Below are positions 1 to 10,758 of a stretch of 64,000 nucleotides of DNA, piece by piece. The notes under the pieces are model-generated. The model was not told the DNA's origin and made no database searches. It was given only the letters and a program-made list of their open reading frames with translations. Source of the DNA: Todiramphus chloris collaris (lineage: Eukaryota; Chordata; Aves; Coraciiformes; Alcedinidae). The position numbers and the translations under genes are program-made. The stretch is taken from the NCBI GenBank assembly GCA_025345505.1, contig JANVCC010000120.1:731870-795869 (forward strand), given 5' to 3'. How positions within the stretch are numbered: position 1 is the stretch's first letter; the number at the start of each line of letters is the position of its first letter.

Positions 1-1044
1 CACCTTTGAAAACCTGTTTGAGTTTCTTTCATTTTTCACTTTGAGATTGTGAGTGTGTTTGTCTAAGCATCTGTGGTAGCCGGTTACCAGAATCAGGACA
101 GCATTAGACTAGTCCAGACACAGAGAAGATAATCTTTTCCAGCCAAACAGTAGCAACACCATTAATGCAAAAATTAATAAATCCTCCTGTTCCAGCCCAC
201 TTCTCACCCAGACATGCTTCTCCCAAAGCCAGGCCGTTGCACTTGTCAATAATGGCTTGTTTTCTGTGGAAAAGATCCTCACACTGTTAGCTGCAGAATG
301 TTTATGACCTCCTGTGAGGAAATGGTTAAAGCTAATTACTGCCCATGTCACTGAGGAAATGAAAATGTTAGACCCATCCAGAATCACTTGTAGTTGCTGT
401 TTGGGGCAAACTGACACAAGATGTCCTGGGTGTCCTGTCAGACTAGGGTAAAACAGAGCAAAGCTGAGCTCAGCTTGCACACTTTGCAGTTCTCACGCTC
501 TATCCAGGCTTTGTACAAGACACAGAGAGCATGAGCTTCTCTCTGTCCCACTGGCCTCAACAGAGACCAAGACTTTGACATGTGGATTTAGATTAATGAG
601 AGTTAATGATGAGCATTTGCTAATAATAATTGGTGACAATACGCAAGTCTGGACTCATCTCTCAACTGGTGCTGCCATGTCCTAGATGCTGCACAGGGAA
701 TGCAGGTAGCTGCCTGCCCCGTGGCTGGAGGGTGGTTCAGGTCATGGAAACCAGCAGTGTTCCTGATTCAAAACTGTTCATGGTGCCATGGGGACACAGG
801 ATCTGCCAGAGTGCAGATTGTCCCAGGGGATGGAAGTTGCTGTCCGAGAACACCACAAGCACCAGCACCAAAAGGTCTCAGGGGATGGATCCCACATGAC
901 ACCATCATCCCCTGTTAACTGCACCAAACTGCAGACCTACAGTAAATGCCCTGGGAGATCAGGCGCCTAACAACACGTATTTCTGGACAAATCTCACACT
1001 TGAGGGAATTATGGGTTGAATGTTAAAATCAACCATAAAAGACT
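1..1044. other. Intergenic DNA, no gene seen
   Basis: This is mixed unique sequence. Open frames of up to 123 codons on the minus strand have no recognisable motif or splice context, and I see no repeat family here. Confidence 0.5.
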
Positions 1045-2180
1045 TAGGGACCTTTGGAAATGATCTAGTCCAACCTTCTGTTCCAAGCAGGGCTGGCTTC
1101 AAAGTTGGAGCTGGTCCTCAAGATAGAATCATAGAATCATACAACAGTTCCATCTGGAAGAGACCTTCAAGACCATCCAGTCCAACCTCACTCCCAGCCC
1201 TATCAAACCCACTAAACCCTGTCCCTGAGCACAACATCTGCCCGGCTCTTAAACCCCTCCAGGGATGGGGACTCCACCAGCTCCCTGGGCAGCCCATTCC
1301 AGTGCCTGACAGCCCTTTCTGGAAAGAAATGCTCCTGAGATCCAGCCTGAACCTCCCCTGGGTCATCTTCAGGCCATTTCTTCTTCTTCTGTCCCTTGTC
1401 CCCAGGGAGCACAGCCCAACTCCCACCTCGCTACAACTCCCTTCAGGGAGCTGGAGAGGGCAATGAGGTCTCCCCTCAGCCTTCTTTTCTCAAGGCTGAA
1501 CAGACCCAGATCCTTCAGCCTTTGCTCATCAGACACATGCTTGTAGCACGCCTCTGTACACTCTCCAGCACCTCAATGTCCTTCTTGTAGAGAGGGTCCC
1601 AAAAATCCAGAGATGTTGTCTAGTAAAGCTTTGAAAAACTCCAGGGATGGAGACTCCACCATCTCGGGGCTCAGCCACGCCTGTGGAGAAGAATTCTTCC
1701 CTTATGCCCACATGTCCTCTGTTGCAATCTGTGCCTTTTGCCCTTGGTTCTTTCTTTTTGGCTTCCACATGGTGGACTCCCCCCGGTTCCTCAATATCTT
1801 TCATAAACTGGAGGACCTTGACATAGTCACAACACTCCAGACAGGGTCTGACAAGTGCTAGAGAGGAGAAGAAGCTTTTGCCTTGCTAGCTACAGTCTTG
1901 CTCATACAGCCCAGTCTGTGGTGGGCCTTCAACACAACATGGACACACAGCTGGCCCATGTTCAGCTTGTTGGTCTGAATCCCCAAATCCTCCTTCTCCC
2001 CAGTCACTCAGTCCCCAGCCAGCACCCATGTGAGGGGTCGCTCTGATCCAAGAATTTGTGTTTCTTGCTGAACTTCATGTGGCCAATCCCACAGCCTCCT
2101 TTTGGCCAATCCCTCCAGCTTGCCCATGTCTCTCCTAACAGCAGCCCGGAATATCAGCTGCTCACCCACAGCTTGGTGCT
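1045..2180 (-). repeat. CR1 LINE, composite minus-strand fragment(s)
   Basis: The block starts with the reverse-complemented CR1 3' tail (TAGAATCATAGAATCAT at about 1124) and continues through the typical 3'UTR and C-terminal reverse-transcriptase region read backwards. A separate tail-like piece at 1045-1120 and a junction near 1615 suggest two or three insertions or a rearranged copy. The frames are broken, so it is inactive. Confidence 0.85.
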
Positions 2181-2409
2181 ACCCAGGCAATGATGTTGAA
2201 CAGGACTCACCTCCTTCTTCAGCAAGGGAACACGTTTTCCACAAGCTACTGTTTCTAACTCACTTGTCCTGCCGTCTGTTGGCTGGTAGTTAAATTAGTG
2301 TTTCCCATGCATAACAGGCATTTTGCAACTTCTAAAGCATTTACTTCTGGATAAATTTCACTGGAAAACAGAAGGAAATGAACAATTAACTGTTGTTGCA
2401 GTTATTTAA

Positions 2410-2465
2410 TCACAGAATGGCAGCGGTTGGAAGGGACCTCTGGAGATCATATAGTCCCATATTCA
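2410..2465 (-). repeat. CR1 LINE 3' tail fragment
   Basis: A short piece, ATCACAGAATGGCAGCGGTT followed by GGAAGGGACCTCTGGAGATC, matches the reverse-complemented CR1 3' end. Only the tail is present. Confidence 0.8.
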
Positions 2466-4980
2466 CTAACGTGTTCATGAATGTCTTTTTGATCTGTAAC
2501 CTTTCCTGGATGAATACTGGTGGGTACTCTGCTCTTCCAGATACTAATTTTCATTAAATGTGCAAGACTTTCATATGTCTTGCTCCTTAATTTCTTTAGG
2601 TAATATTGACTGATGATAGCCAAAAGCTTCCGGTGTTACCATATGAAGAAAGACAAGAGGCAGAGATACAGCACTACTGCATGAAATCACCTCCTTGGGA
2701 CATCAGGGTTGTCCTCTTTAAATATGAACACGAACTTGGTAAAAATAAGACAAACCACCAAACAATTTGTGTTGCTGAGTCTAAAACATTCTTGTGGTTT
2801 AGAAGTTTCTTTCTAAAAGTTTCAGCCTGACATTTTGTCCAGCTCAAGAACCAGGAGGTGTTGACATCACAGCCCTGACTGCATGTGCAGCATCACATGA
2901 AGAATTGCCTCCGAGCTCCTGGGGGTCCCTGAGGTGCCATCCCCAAACTCCAGTCTGCTGAGACCTTCCTGCCTACTTGAAGTTGCCGGGTTTGGCTTTA
3001 AAAGGAGAAAACAGGCTGGAGTGGTTTGATTCCACTCCTCCGGACAATAAATCACATTATGCACTAAGCCATTTTTACAATACATCAGACTAGGGGGTAT
3101 TTTCCAAATCCTGTGATGAGAATGGCTTTAAAAAGCAAGCAAATGATGTCCCTGAAGATTGACTGGGGATAAAGCATGCACAAGAATTCATTCACCGCCC
3201 TACAATGATAACATAGTGGTGATCAGAGCTCCCAACAAGGCAGCCGTGGGCAAACGGTGACTCTTTAATGACAAGCATAAATTTAATTTGATTGCTGGGA
3301 ATAATTGAGTGTTACAGCCCTCTGCTCATTGCAGTGGATTTGAGCAAACATAATTGAAAGGGACATGTGGTTTTTCCTTTGTACTCCCTCTGCAGTTGCT
3401 GATTAACCTCCCAGCTGCAGCATTTGAACCTGATGCCGGCTCCCGGGTCGGAGACACCCAGCGGTGATGGAGCTCAGCCTCGGGGGGAGCCCAATGGGAT
3501 GCGGTGCACGGAGCTCAGGTCCCATGTGCTTTGGAGGGAGGAAAGGCCATGAGTTCATGCTGAGCCTCACCCGCCTGGAAGAGAAGGTGTGGATTATTCC
3601 TGTCAGCCTGATGCACGATTTCATTTTGAAGATTTTTATCAGAGGTGTCACTGGCTGCTCCAGCCTCGTGTCCTCCTGTGGCAGGTTATTGCTGATAGAC
3701 CACATGGTGCTCCTGAGTGCTGCTGCCAAGCAGCAGTAACTGCAGCAGCACCACCATGGGTAGATGTCCCCATGAACCCCAACAACCCAATGGATGTGTG
3801 CAGCCCATAGTAGGTTCTATAGAAAACATATATCCTGCTAGTTGAGAGCCCTGGGGACAAGGGGTGTGGCTGGGCATTGAGGATGGCAGGCACGAATGCC
3901 ATTAGTTTCCGTGCTGCTTTTCTCTGCTACTCTTGGATCTTTTGCCCAATTTAGACACTTCCCTCTCCTTCTGGTGCTCACACCTCAAAGCAATTTCTCT
4001 TCAGCTGATGGGTAGAATTCAGGCCTTCCACAGCAGGACAATGCATGTTACAATCTATGCAAACTAGGAGAAGCATTTCCAAAACTGTCTGGGAGACATA
4101 TGCTTGCCTTTTACCTTCAAAGGTGACTCGGGCACCTTGGAGCTTAAAGCTGGGGAGCAACCATGTCTGGCCACAAAGAGACATGGCAAAGATGGTGCCT
4201 TTAAATCACACTTATATAGAGGAGGAGGAACGTCACTCAAGGCCAGAGAAATCACACCAGAGAGACAAGGGATAAGTGAGGGAGGACCAAGATCCCCTGG
4301 AAGAGCTGGAAGTGTTTAATGAGTCATTGAGCACAATGAGCTGTTCAGCACAACCTCCTCTTGGGGTACGTGGTTCTGCCATTTCTTTCATTGTTTCTGG
4401 GACCAAGAGAAAGATTTTTGTCTGTTAACAAAGCATCCTTTGATACCTACAAAGACCACTAAGGGTTGAGATCAGTTTTGTCAACAGCACATTGCTGCTT
4501 CAGTAGGAGTTTCTGCAAGTATTGTGCAGAAGGGACTCCCTCTGCCAGTCACAGAACTGCTTTGGAAATAGTTGAGTGTTCTCTTGGTTAAACCCTTGAG
4601 CCAAGCAAAGACAGAAAGGAGCAACTGCAAGCCAGGAATAGCTCGATGACTCTGTGACCCTGAATAGGATGGCTGAGCAAGCAACTCCCCTTGCTGGGGC
4701 GGACCTGGCATCTTCTCTGTGCCTGAAACAGAGCCAGCATGTGTAAATAAGTCTTGAGATCTTTAGAAGTGCTATTTTCTCTTCTGGGTCAGGAAAGTGT
4801 CAGAAGTAAAATATTTGCTCAAAAAGTCAATGTATCTTTCAGTATCCCTCGGAAATAAGAGACAATCACAAGGACGGTTGGTGCTGCCTCTTCTCTCTGC
4901 AAGATATTGTGGGGGAGAAAAAAGTCCCTAACCCAGCACATGATCTTCCCTCAGCTGTATATTGTCACTGGACTAAAATA
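2466..4980. other. Intergenic DNA with one weak exon-like segment
   Basis: This is unique sequence without recognised genes. A plus-strand open segment at 2601-2739 is bounded by an acceptor-like TTTCTTTAG and a donor-like CTTG|GTAAAA, but its product is not recognised. An AT-rich stretch at 3260-3380 has the look of conserved noncoding DNA; conservation cannot be judged from one sequence. Confidence 0.4.
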
Positions 4981-5980
4981 TAAGTAAATGATGACAGGCT
5001 TTGATGTATTCCTTCAAATACATCTTATTGATGGTTTTGTTACATTTCACGACACCTTTGTTTTTCAGCTAATCCATAGAACTCCACACTGCAGGTGGGT
5101 TCATGTCTGATTTGTATCTTGGTGCTAGTTGAACCACTACTGAGTGGGTCCACATTCCTGACAGGGGAGTGTCATTTCCACTGCTCAGTGAGATAAGTAA
5201 GGTCATAAGAAGCTCCCTATGCAAAAAGAAATAGGAAGACCAGGAGTTTGAAGTGGAATATACAGGGAAAACTACTTTTCTGCCTGCAAACCAAACTCCA
5301 TCCTCTTCATCTTCATCATCCTTTAAAAAAGCAAAATGATGACTGGACAAGCCCCAGTGAATATAAACCAGCATTGTAATAATAAGAAACTAATTTAAAA
5401 GGCTTTCAACACCAGAGTCTAGAAAATGCTTCCTTTTTGTAGACATTTCCATGTGTTACAGTCTGAAAAATTAAATCTGTAAAATTAAATGTAAATACGT
5501 AAAGTTAAATTCTGGAAGTCCTAAACTAAGAAAAGCAGATGAAAAAGCGACAATACAAAACATTCAAAATCAAATTGGAACTTTATTGTGTCTTGCAGTG
5601 TCTGTGTATTGTGTGAGCTAAAGCCAATATTCATTCCCATTTTCCAATAATTACTAGATAGAGCTTCTCCAAAGGCAATGTTCGCATCACCAGTTGCAAA
5701 TAATGTTGCATTTTCTAAGCTGAAGACATTTTCCTGTAGTTCACATCCTAAATTTTCCAATGTTCCTTATGTCCTTCCATTGCTATCTTGTAAATAAGCA
5801 ACAGATGATGGGTAAATTCTTCTTTCCACTGTGCAGTAACAGACAATTCCAAATATTTTGATAATTTCATGGTTTGATAAATCACTGGTTACAAGTAAAA
5901 TTATAGACTTTCTACTGAATTAATAGATTTCTCAATGAAAAAAATAATTAACACACTGCTGAGCACAAGACGCTGCTCTT

Positions 5981-6781
5981 CTACATTTCAGTCACTGAGA
6001 CATTTGACATTATGAGCCTAATGACAAAGGCATCCATGTCATTCTCGCTGTCTGACTTGAGATAGTACGTCAAGTTATGTCTAGAGAGATGTAGAGTCTT
6101 TGAGCCAATTCTCTGTGCTGTGGCATCGCAGAGATTCATGCTGCCACGGATAACCTTGCCGATGTCGTCAGCGTCCCTGCAGTGCGAAGAAAAGGAGAGT
6201 GAAGAAGCTCCAGAGAGTGAAGCCATCACCATTTTTAAAGAAATGCAGGCTGGTTCTTAGGTGGGACTCGTACAGGTTCTTTGCTGTCCTGATGGCCACA
6301 GAGAGGTAGGGAGGGTACATGGAGACCCAAGCGCTCCCAGCAGCCCCCAGCTCTCCCAGCACCCCTTGGCTCAGCTCCCACTGCACAGGGGCAGCCCCAC
6401 ATCTGTGTGACCAATGGGAAAACCATTGTGTTGTGAGAAGACTTGTCAGGAGCAATGCCAGCACTTCCCCACCCCCACCTCCTCTTTGATGCCAAAACCT
6501 ACCTGATGAAAACAACCTGCAGATGCTCCTTAAGGAAAATGTTCTCATCCAAGGTGTCTCCCTGGCTGCCCTGGAGCCTTTCCAACAACCAAACCCAAGT
6601 GACAAATAATGTGCCTTTTGATGGGACCTACCTGGCTGGTGACTTACCAGTAATAGTGAAGCCATGTGTCCTTGATTTCAAAACAGCGATTCTGGTACCA
6701 AAATATATAATTTGTCCATTTCTTGAAGTGATAAATCTGTGTGTCCATGACACTGGTGTGCAGGCAGCTCAAAAGTGAAAG
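5981..6781 (-). other. Candidate exons of an unrecognised minus-strand gene
   Basis: Three spaced segments read on the minus strand have exon features. Segment A (6781-6648) has acceptor GGTTTCTGTTCCAG and consensus donor TACTG|GTAAGT and is open for 44 codons. Segment B (6577-6503) ends at donor ATCAG|GTAGGT and contains GDTLDENIFLKEHLQVV. Segment C begins at 6288 after acceptor CTGTGGCCATCAG and joins B in frame. A further open stretch, 6173-5981, follows acceptor CTTCGCACTGCAG and ends with TAG. C does not join that stretch in frame, and the only obvious intron between them is 53 nt. I recognise no family. It could be a real gene with a missed exon, a decaying gene, a lncRNA or chance. Confidence 0.25.
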
Positions 6782-9700
6782 CTGGAACAGAAACCGAAAC
6801 AAACTTCTGTTAGGAAAAAAAAGGACATCTGCTGGGATGTCTCTTTGCTTAAAGAGACATGCCAGCAAGGGGTGAGCTGTCATGTGGTCTGAGGTGCTGA
6901 GTTAAGGGTTCGAGTACAATGCACCCAAGATGTGCCCCATCCAGTTACTCACAGAGCAACACGGTCATGTGGACACCTGCACACGGATCAGACAGGAGTC
7001 ATCCCCCAGAACCCAAGTAAGGGCAAGTATGAGGACAGCAGGTGGGGCCAGCTAAGACTCCAGGTCACCAGGCATGCTCATGGTGATGATGCAGACCCAA
7101 GGTCAGGTCAAGAAGGCAGTTCTCAGCTTGGGGTTTGGCTCAGTGGGGTCCATGTCCATGCATAGTCATGGACACATGACCTGTGTTGTGGTTCAGGTTG
7201 CACTTCTTTAAATGTGAGAGCCCCAGCTTGAAGACAGCTCCTGATGGAATGGATTCAGGCTTTGCTGAAGACTTTAGCTTTCTTCCCAACAGCTTTCTTC
7301 AAAGTGACCTTCTGTGCTCTTGCCAAGCTGGCCCAGGCAGCCAAACCCACAGGAAGGAAGAGCATTCGAGGCATGCACACCTTGCTCCTCCATGGTCTGT
7401 GGCCCTTTGGTCGCATGTGCCTCTCTCTTCCTCAGCACCTCCCTTTTGCAGTGGGAGCCTGAGCCTCTTCCACTGCAGAGCAACAGAACTGGGAACACAG
7501 TTCTCTGCACATCACTGGAGCCCAGGCCCCAGTGAGAGGACGGGAGCCCACGTCTGCTCCAGCATGTGCCAGCAGTGACCATCCCTGTGATTAACCGAAG
7601 AAGCTGCACAAAGCCACAGGCTCTCCAAAGGAAAGTTCACAGCTGAACTGGCTTCTAGGCCAATACTCCTGGACTGACAGTCGTTAAAGTTTGCAATCTT
7701 GAAGTAGCTAAAGTGTCACAAAAAAGAAAACAGCTTAACTTGTCTGGAAGCCAAACAGCAGCAATGACAGTCCGAGGGGAGGGCAGACACTGAATTCTAC
7801 CATCTGGCAGAGCTACACAACGAGCCTCGGTGCAAAACAGAGAAGTGGCAAGAGATTTCCAGGTAATGAATTGCTCTCTGCCAAATCCTTCCCCCTGGGT
7901 GCCCCTGGCTGCCACCGAGGCTGAAGTCCTGACTCTGTCAATGCTTGTTCAAGGCTTGATTTTTTTGATGCTCTAAATCATGGATCTTCCACTGGTGGGA
8001 ATGTGCTAGCATGGATGTGGTGGCAAAGAACAGGACAACGGCTGTCCTGGGAACTGAGTCCTGCTGAGTCCTGAGGTGCCAGGGGGGAATTGCTCAGCTC
8101 CTTGTGCGGGAGTAGCTGGGGCTGGGGCTGGACAGTGACACGCTTCAATCAAGGCTTCTGAGTCTTTTAAAATGCTAGCATGTCCTCTGTACACTTTAAT
8201 TCCCATTGTTTTCCCTTCAGCAAATTGGTTCAGACTCCTGCTTTTTTAACTGAAACCCACTGTCCATTTCTAACAGATATATCTATAATAATATATAACA
8301 CATTGCCTGATCTATAATAATATATAACACATTGCCTGCTGTGCAAGTCTCATTCAGGGATTTTTGAAAGCCAAAGTGTCTGGCAGAGGAGTCCAAGGAA
8401 ATCTTACAATAGATGGGGAAAAACCAGCACTGTGATCTCCCCAGCTTCCAGCAACGCAGTTGTCACTCACTTTGCATCTTGCACAGGGGTCTGGGGTAAA
8501 TGACAAAAGGCAGGGACAGGAGAGCCTGTTACCAGCACAGGGAAACCAGGGAGGAGAAGCCAGTGGATATTTGAAAGGAAAAACTTACAAGGTGAAGAAG
8601 AAAAAAATGTGTTTAAAGACAGCTGTGTCCAGATAAAAATGGGAGGGTGTTGTCAGCACCCTGTCATCACTACACACGAGTCAGCACGGCCAGGGCCCAG
8701 TCAAGGGAGCAGGAAATCCACTCTGCTGCGGGTTGTCCTGGTGGGCAGCTGGGCCCCCTCCAGCTGCTCCTCACCACCCAGGGGATGGGGGAGAGGCTCA
8801 GAAGGGTGGACACTGGTGGGCTGAGGTACAGACAGCTTCACGGGCTGAGCAAAAGCTGCAGGCCCGAGGCAGAGCCAGGCACTCATTCATTGCCATCGCT
8901 CCCACGGGCCCCTGCCTCCTCCTCCTCCTTCCCCTCAGCTTCTCTCGCTGAGCCTGGCGTCGCACGCTCTGGGGTGTCCCTCTGGGCAGCAGGGGTCGGC
9001 TGTCCCGGCTGCGTCCCCTCCCAGTGCCTTGTGCCCCCCCAGCCTGCTCACTGGTGGGTGCTGGGAGAAATAGAGACGACCCTGACGCTGTGCAAGCCCA
9101 GCTCGGCAGCAGCTAAAACAGGGGTGTGTTATCAACACGTCCCAAACCCAGCACCACACGAGATGCTATTAAAGGAAGTTAACTTAGCCCAGTCAAAACC
9201 AGTACACTTAGTCTGGGATAATTGTTTTGACCAGCGTGGGAGAGAGGACAAGAATCTTCTCCAGGTGTTTGTGTGTTCACTAACAGGAGCATTTTCACAA
9301 AGGTCACATCTGGAATGGGACCTGCACAGCGTATCTCCGTGTGGGCATCTACATCGCAGAGCATGCAAACGTCCCCCTGAAGGTACCTGCCACCCCATCC
9401 TGATAGTTCATTTGCTCAGATACCCATTCATGACCCTCTTGCCCTCGCTCTGACACAGGGATGTGATTTAGAAGCGTTTAGTCCTGCAGGGCCCTGGAGG
9501 TTTTGTCATCAACTTGTCAACACACAATTCGATCATGCTATAGATGTGCCCTTTGCAAACAGAGTGAGGAGGAAGAGCTGACTCACCTCCCATTCACATG
9601 CATCCAAATACCAAAATGTCTGTAAACCAGCTACAGAGATGCCTATTAGATAAATATTTTGGTGAGAGAAAAACTAAGGTGTAGGTGGCATTTGTCCCAC

Positions 9701-10510
9701 CTAACTAGTGATCATGTTGTTTGAACCTTTTCCAGAGGCTGTAAGGAGAGAAATGGGCACTACCCCTGCTGTGGTATGGACTGGTGATGATAGGCAGTGG
9801 TGCAAGCCCACCCTGTGCCTCTGTCTTCAGACTAGAGTGCATGAAAAACACCTTGGGCAGCACTCATACTCCCCTTCCTGTGCCAGGGCAGTACCCACAA
9901 AGGAACAGCACAGTGTGGACTTCAAAATTGAGTCATTAAGAGCTGGTAGGAAAGAAGATGAAGTCTATACCATTCCTAAAATACCACTGTTGCAGCAGCA
10001 CCTCCTCCTCAAACATCACGAGAAAGTGAGACATTTTTACACCTTCCACGTAAGTGCATTTTGCACCCAGTGCCCCCTCCCAGAAGTTGTTTTTACCTGG
10101 ATGTGCTTTGATGGGATGAGACAGGCTGCAGGGTTGTCTCAGAGTAGGGGCTGGGGCTCTCTGGGTCAGCTCCACTTGGCATCAGCACTAGCACTACTGG
10201 CCATGGGTCTTTGTGCACCTTTCCAGCAGCTTTGGGTGGCAGAGCCAGCACAGAGGTGGGCAGCCATAGCTGGGCAAGGTCTCAGATCAGTGTGGGTGGC
10301 CATGGAAAGCAGATGCTCTCTGTGAAAGGGTTAATATGGGTTCTTCAGGCATTACAGAAGCAGCAAGACTAAAATGAACGTGGACCCAGTGCTGCTGAGG
10401 CCAGTTCCAAGCCAGCAGTCATCCCTAAGGTGTCTGATGTGCCCAGTGGAGGCCTTGGCTCATTTGTGAGGCAGTGGCCAGATGAACACTAGGGTTGTCT
10501 CAGACTAGCA
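6782..10510. other. Intergenic DNA, no gene supported
   Basis: This is unique sequence with several GC-rich chance frames, such as 268 codons at 8647-9453 and 205 codons at 9708-10325. None shows protein motifs. It contains one perfect short tandem duplication, listed separately. Confidence 0.4.
8281..8338. repeat. Perfect 29-bp tandem duplication
   Basis: Two identical 29-bp copies, 8281-8309 and 8310-8338, begin ATCTATAATA and end CATTGCCTG. The absence of any difference points to a recent slippage or repair duplication. Confidence 0.95.
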
Positions 10511-10512
10511 TC

Positions 10513-10758
10513 CCTGATTCAGGTTGATTCAGGTTGGACAGTAGGAAGAATTTCTTCCCCATGAGGCTGGTGAGACACTGGCCCAGGTTGCCCAGAGAGG
10601 TGGTGGAAGCCCTATCCTTGGCAGTGTTGAAGCCCAGGCTGGCTGGGGCTGTGAGCAACCTGCTCTAGTGGGAGGTGTCCCTGCCCATGGCAGGGGGGTT
10701 GGAACTGGGTGAGTTTTAAGGTCCCTTCCAACCCTGATGATTCTATGATTCTATGATA
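10513..10758 (+). repeat. CR1 LINE 3' end, plus strand
   Basis: Typical CR1 3' sequence runs from the CAGGTTGGACAGTAGGAAGA region to the terminal GATTCTATGATTCTATGAT repeats. The copy is 5'-truncated, as usual for CR1. Confidence 0.95.

Noticed and set aside
8647-9453. 268-codon plus-strand open frame
   Set aside because: The region is GC-rich, no domain is recognisable, there is no splice or promoter context, and overlapping frames exist on the other strand.
9708-10325. 205-codon plus-strand frame with a donor-like CCAC|GTAAGT inside
   Set aside because: No family was recognised and there is no convincing acceptor or start. A single donor-like site is expected by chance in a stretch this long.
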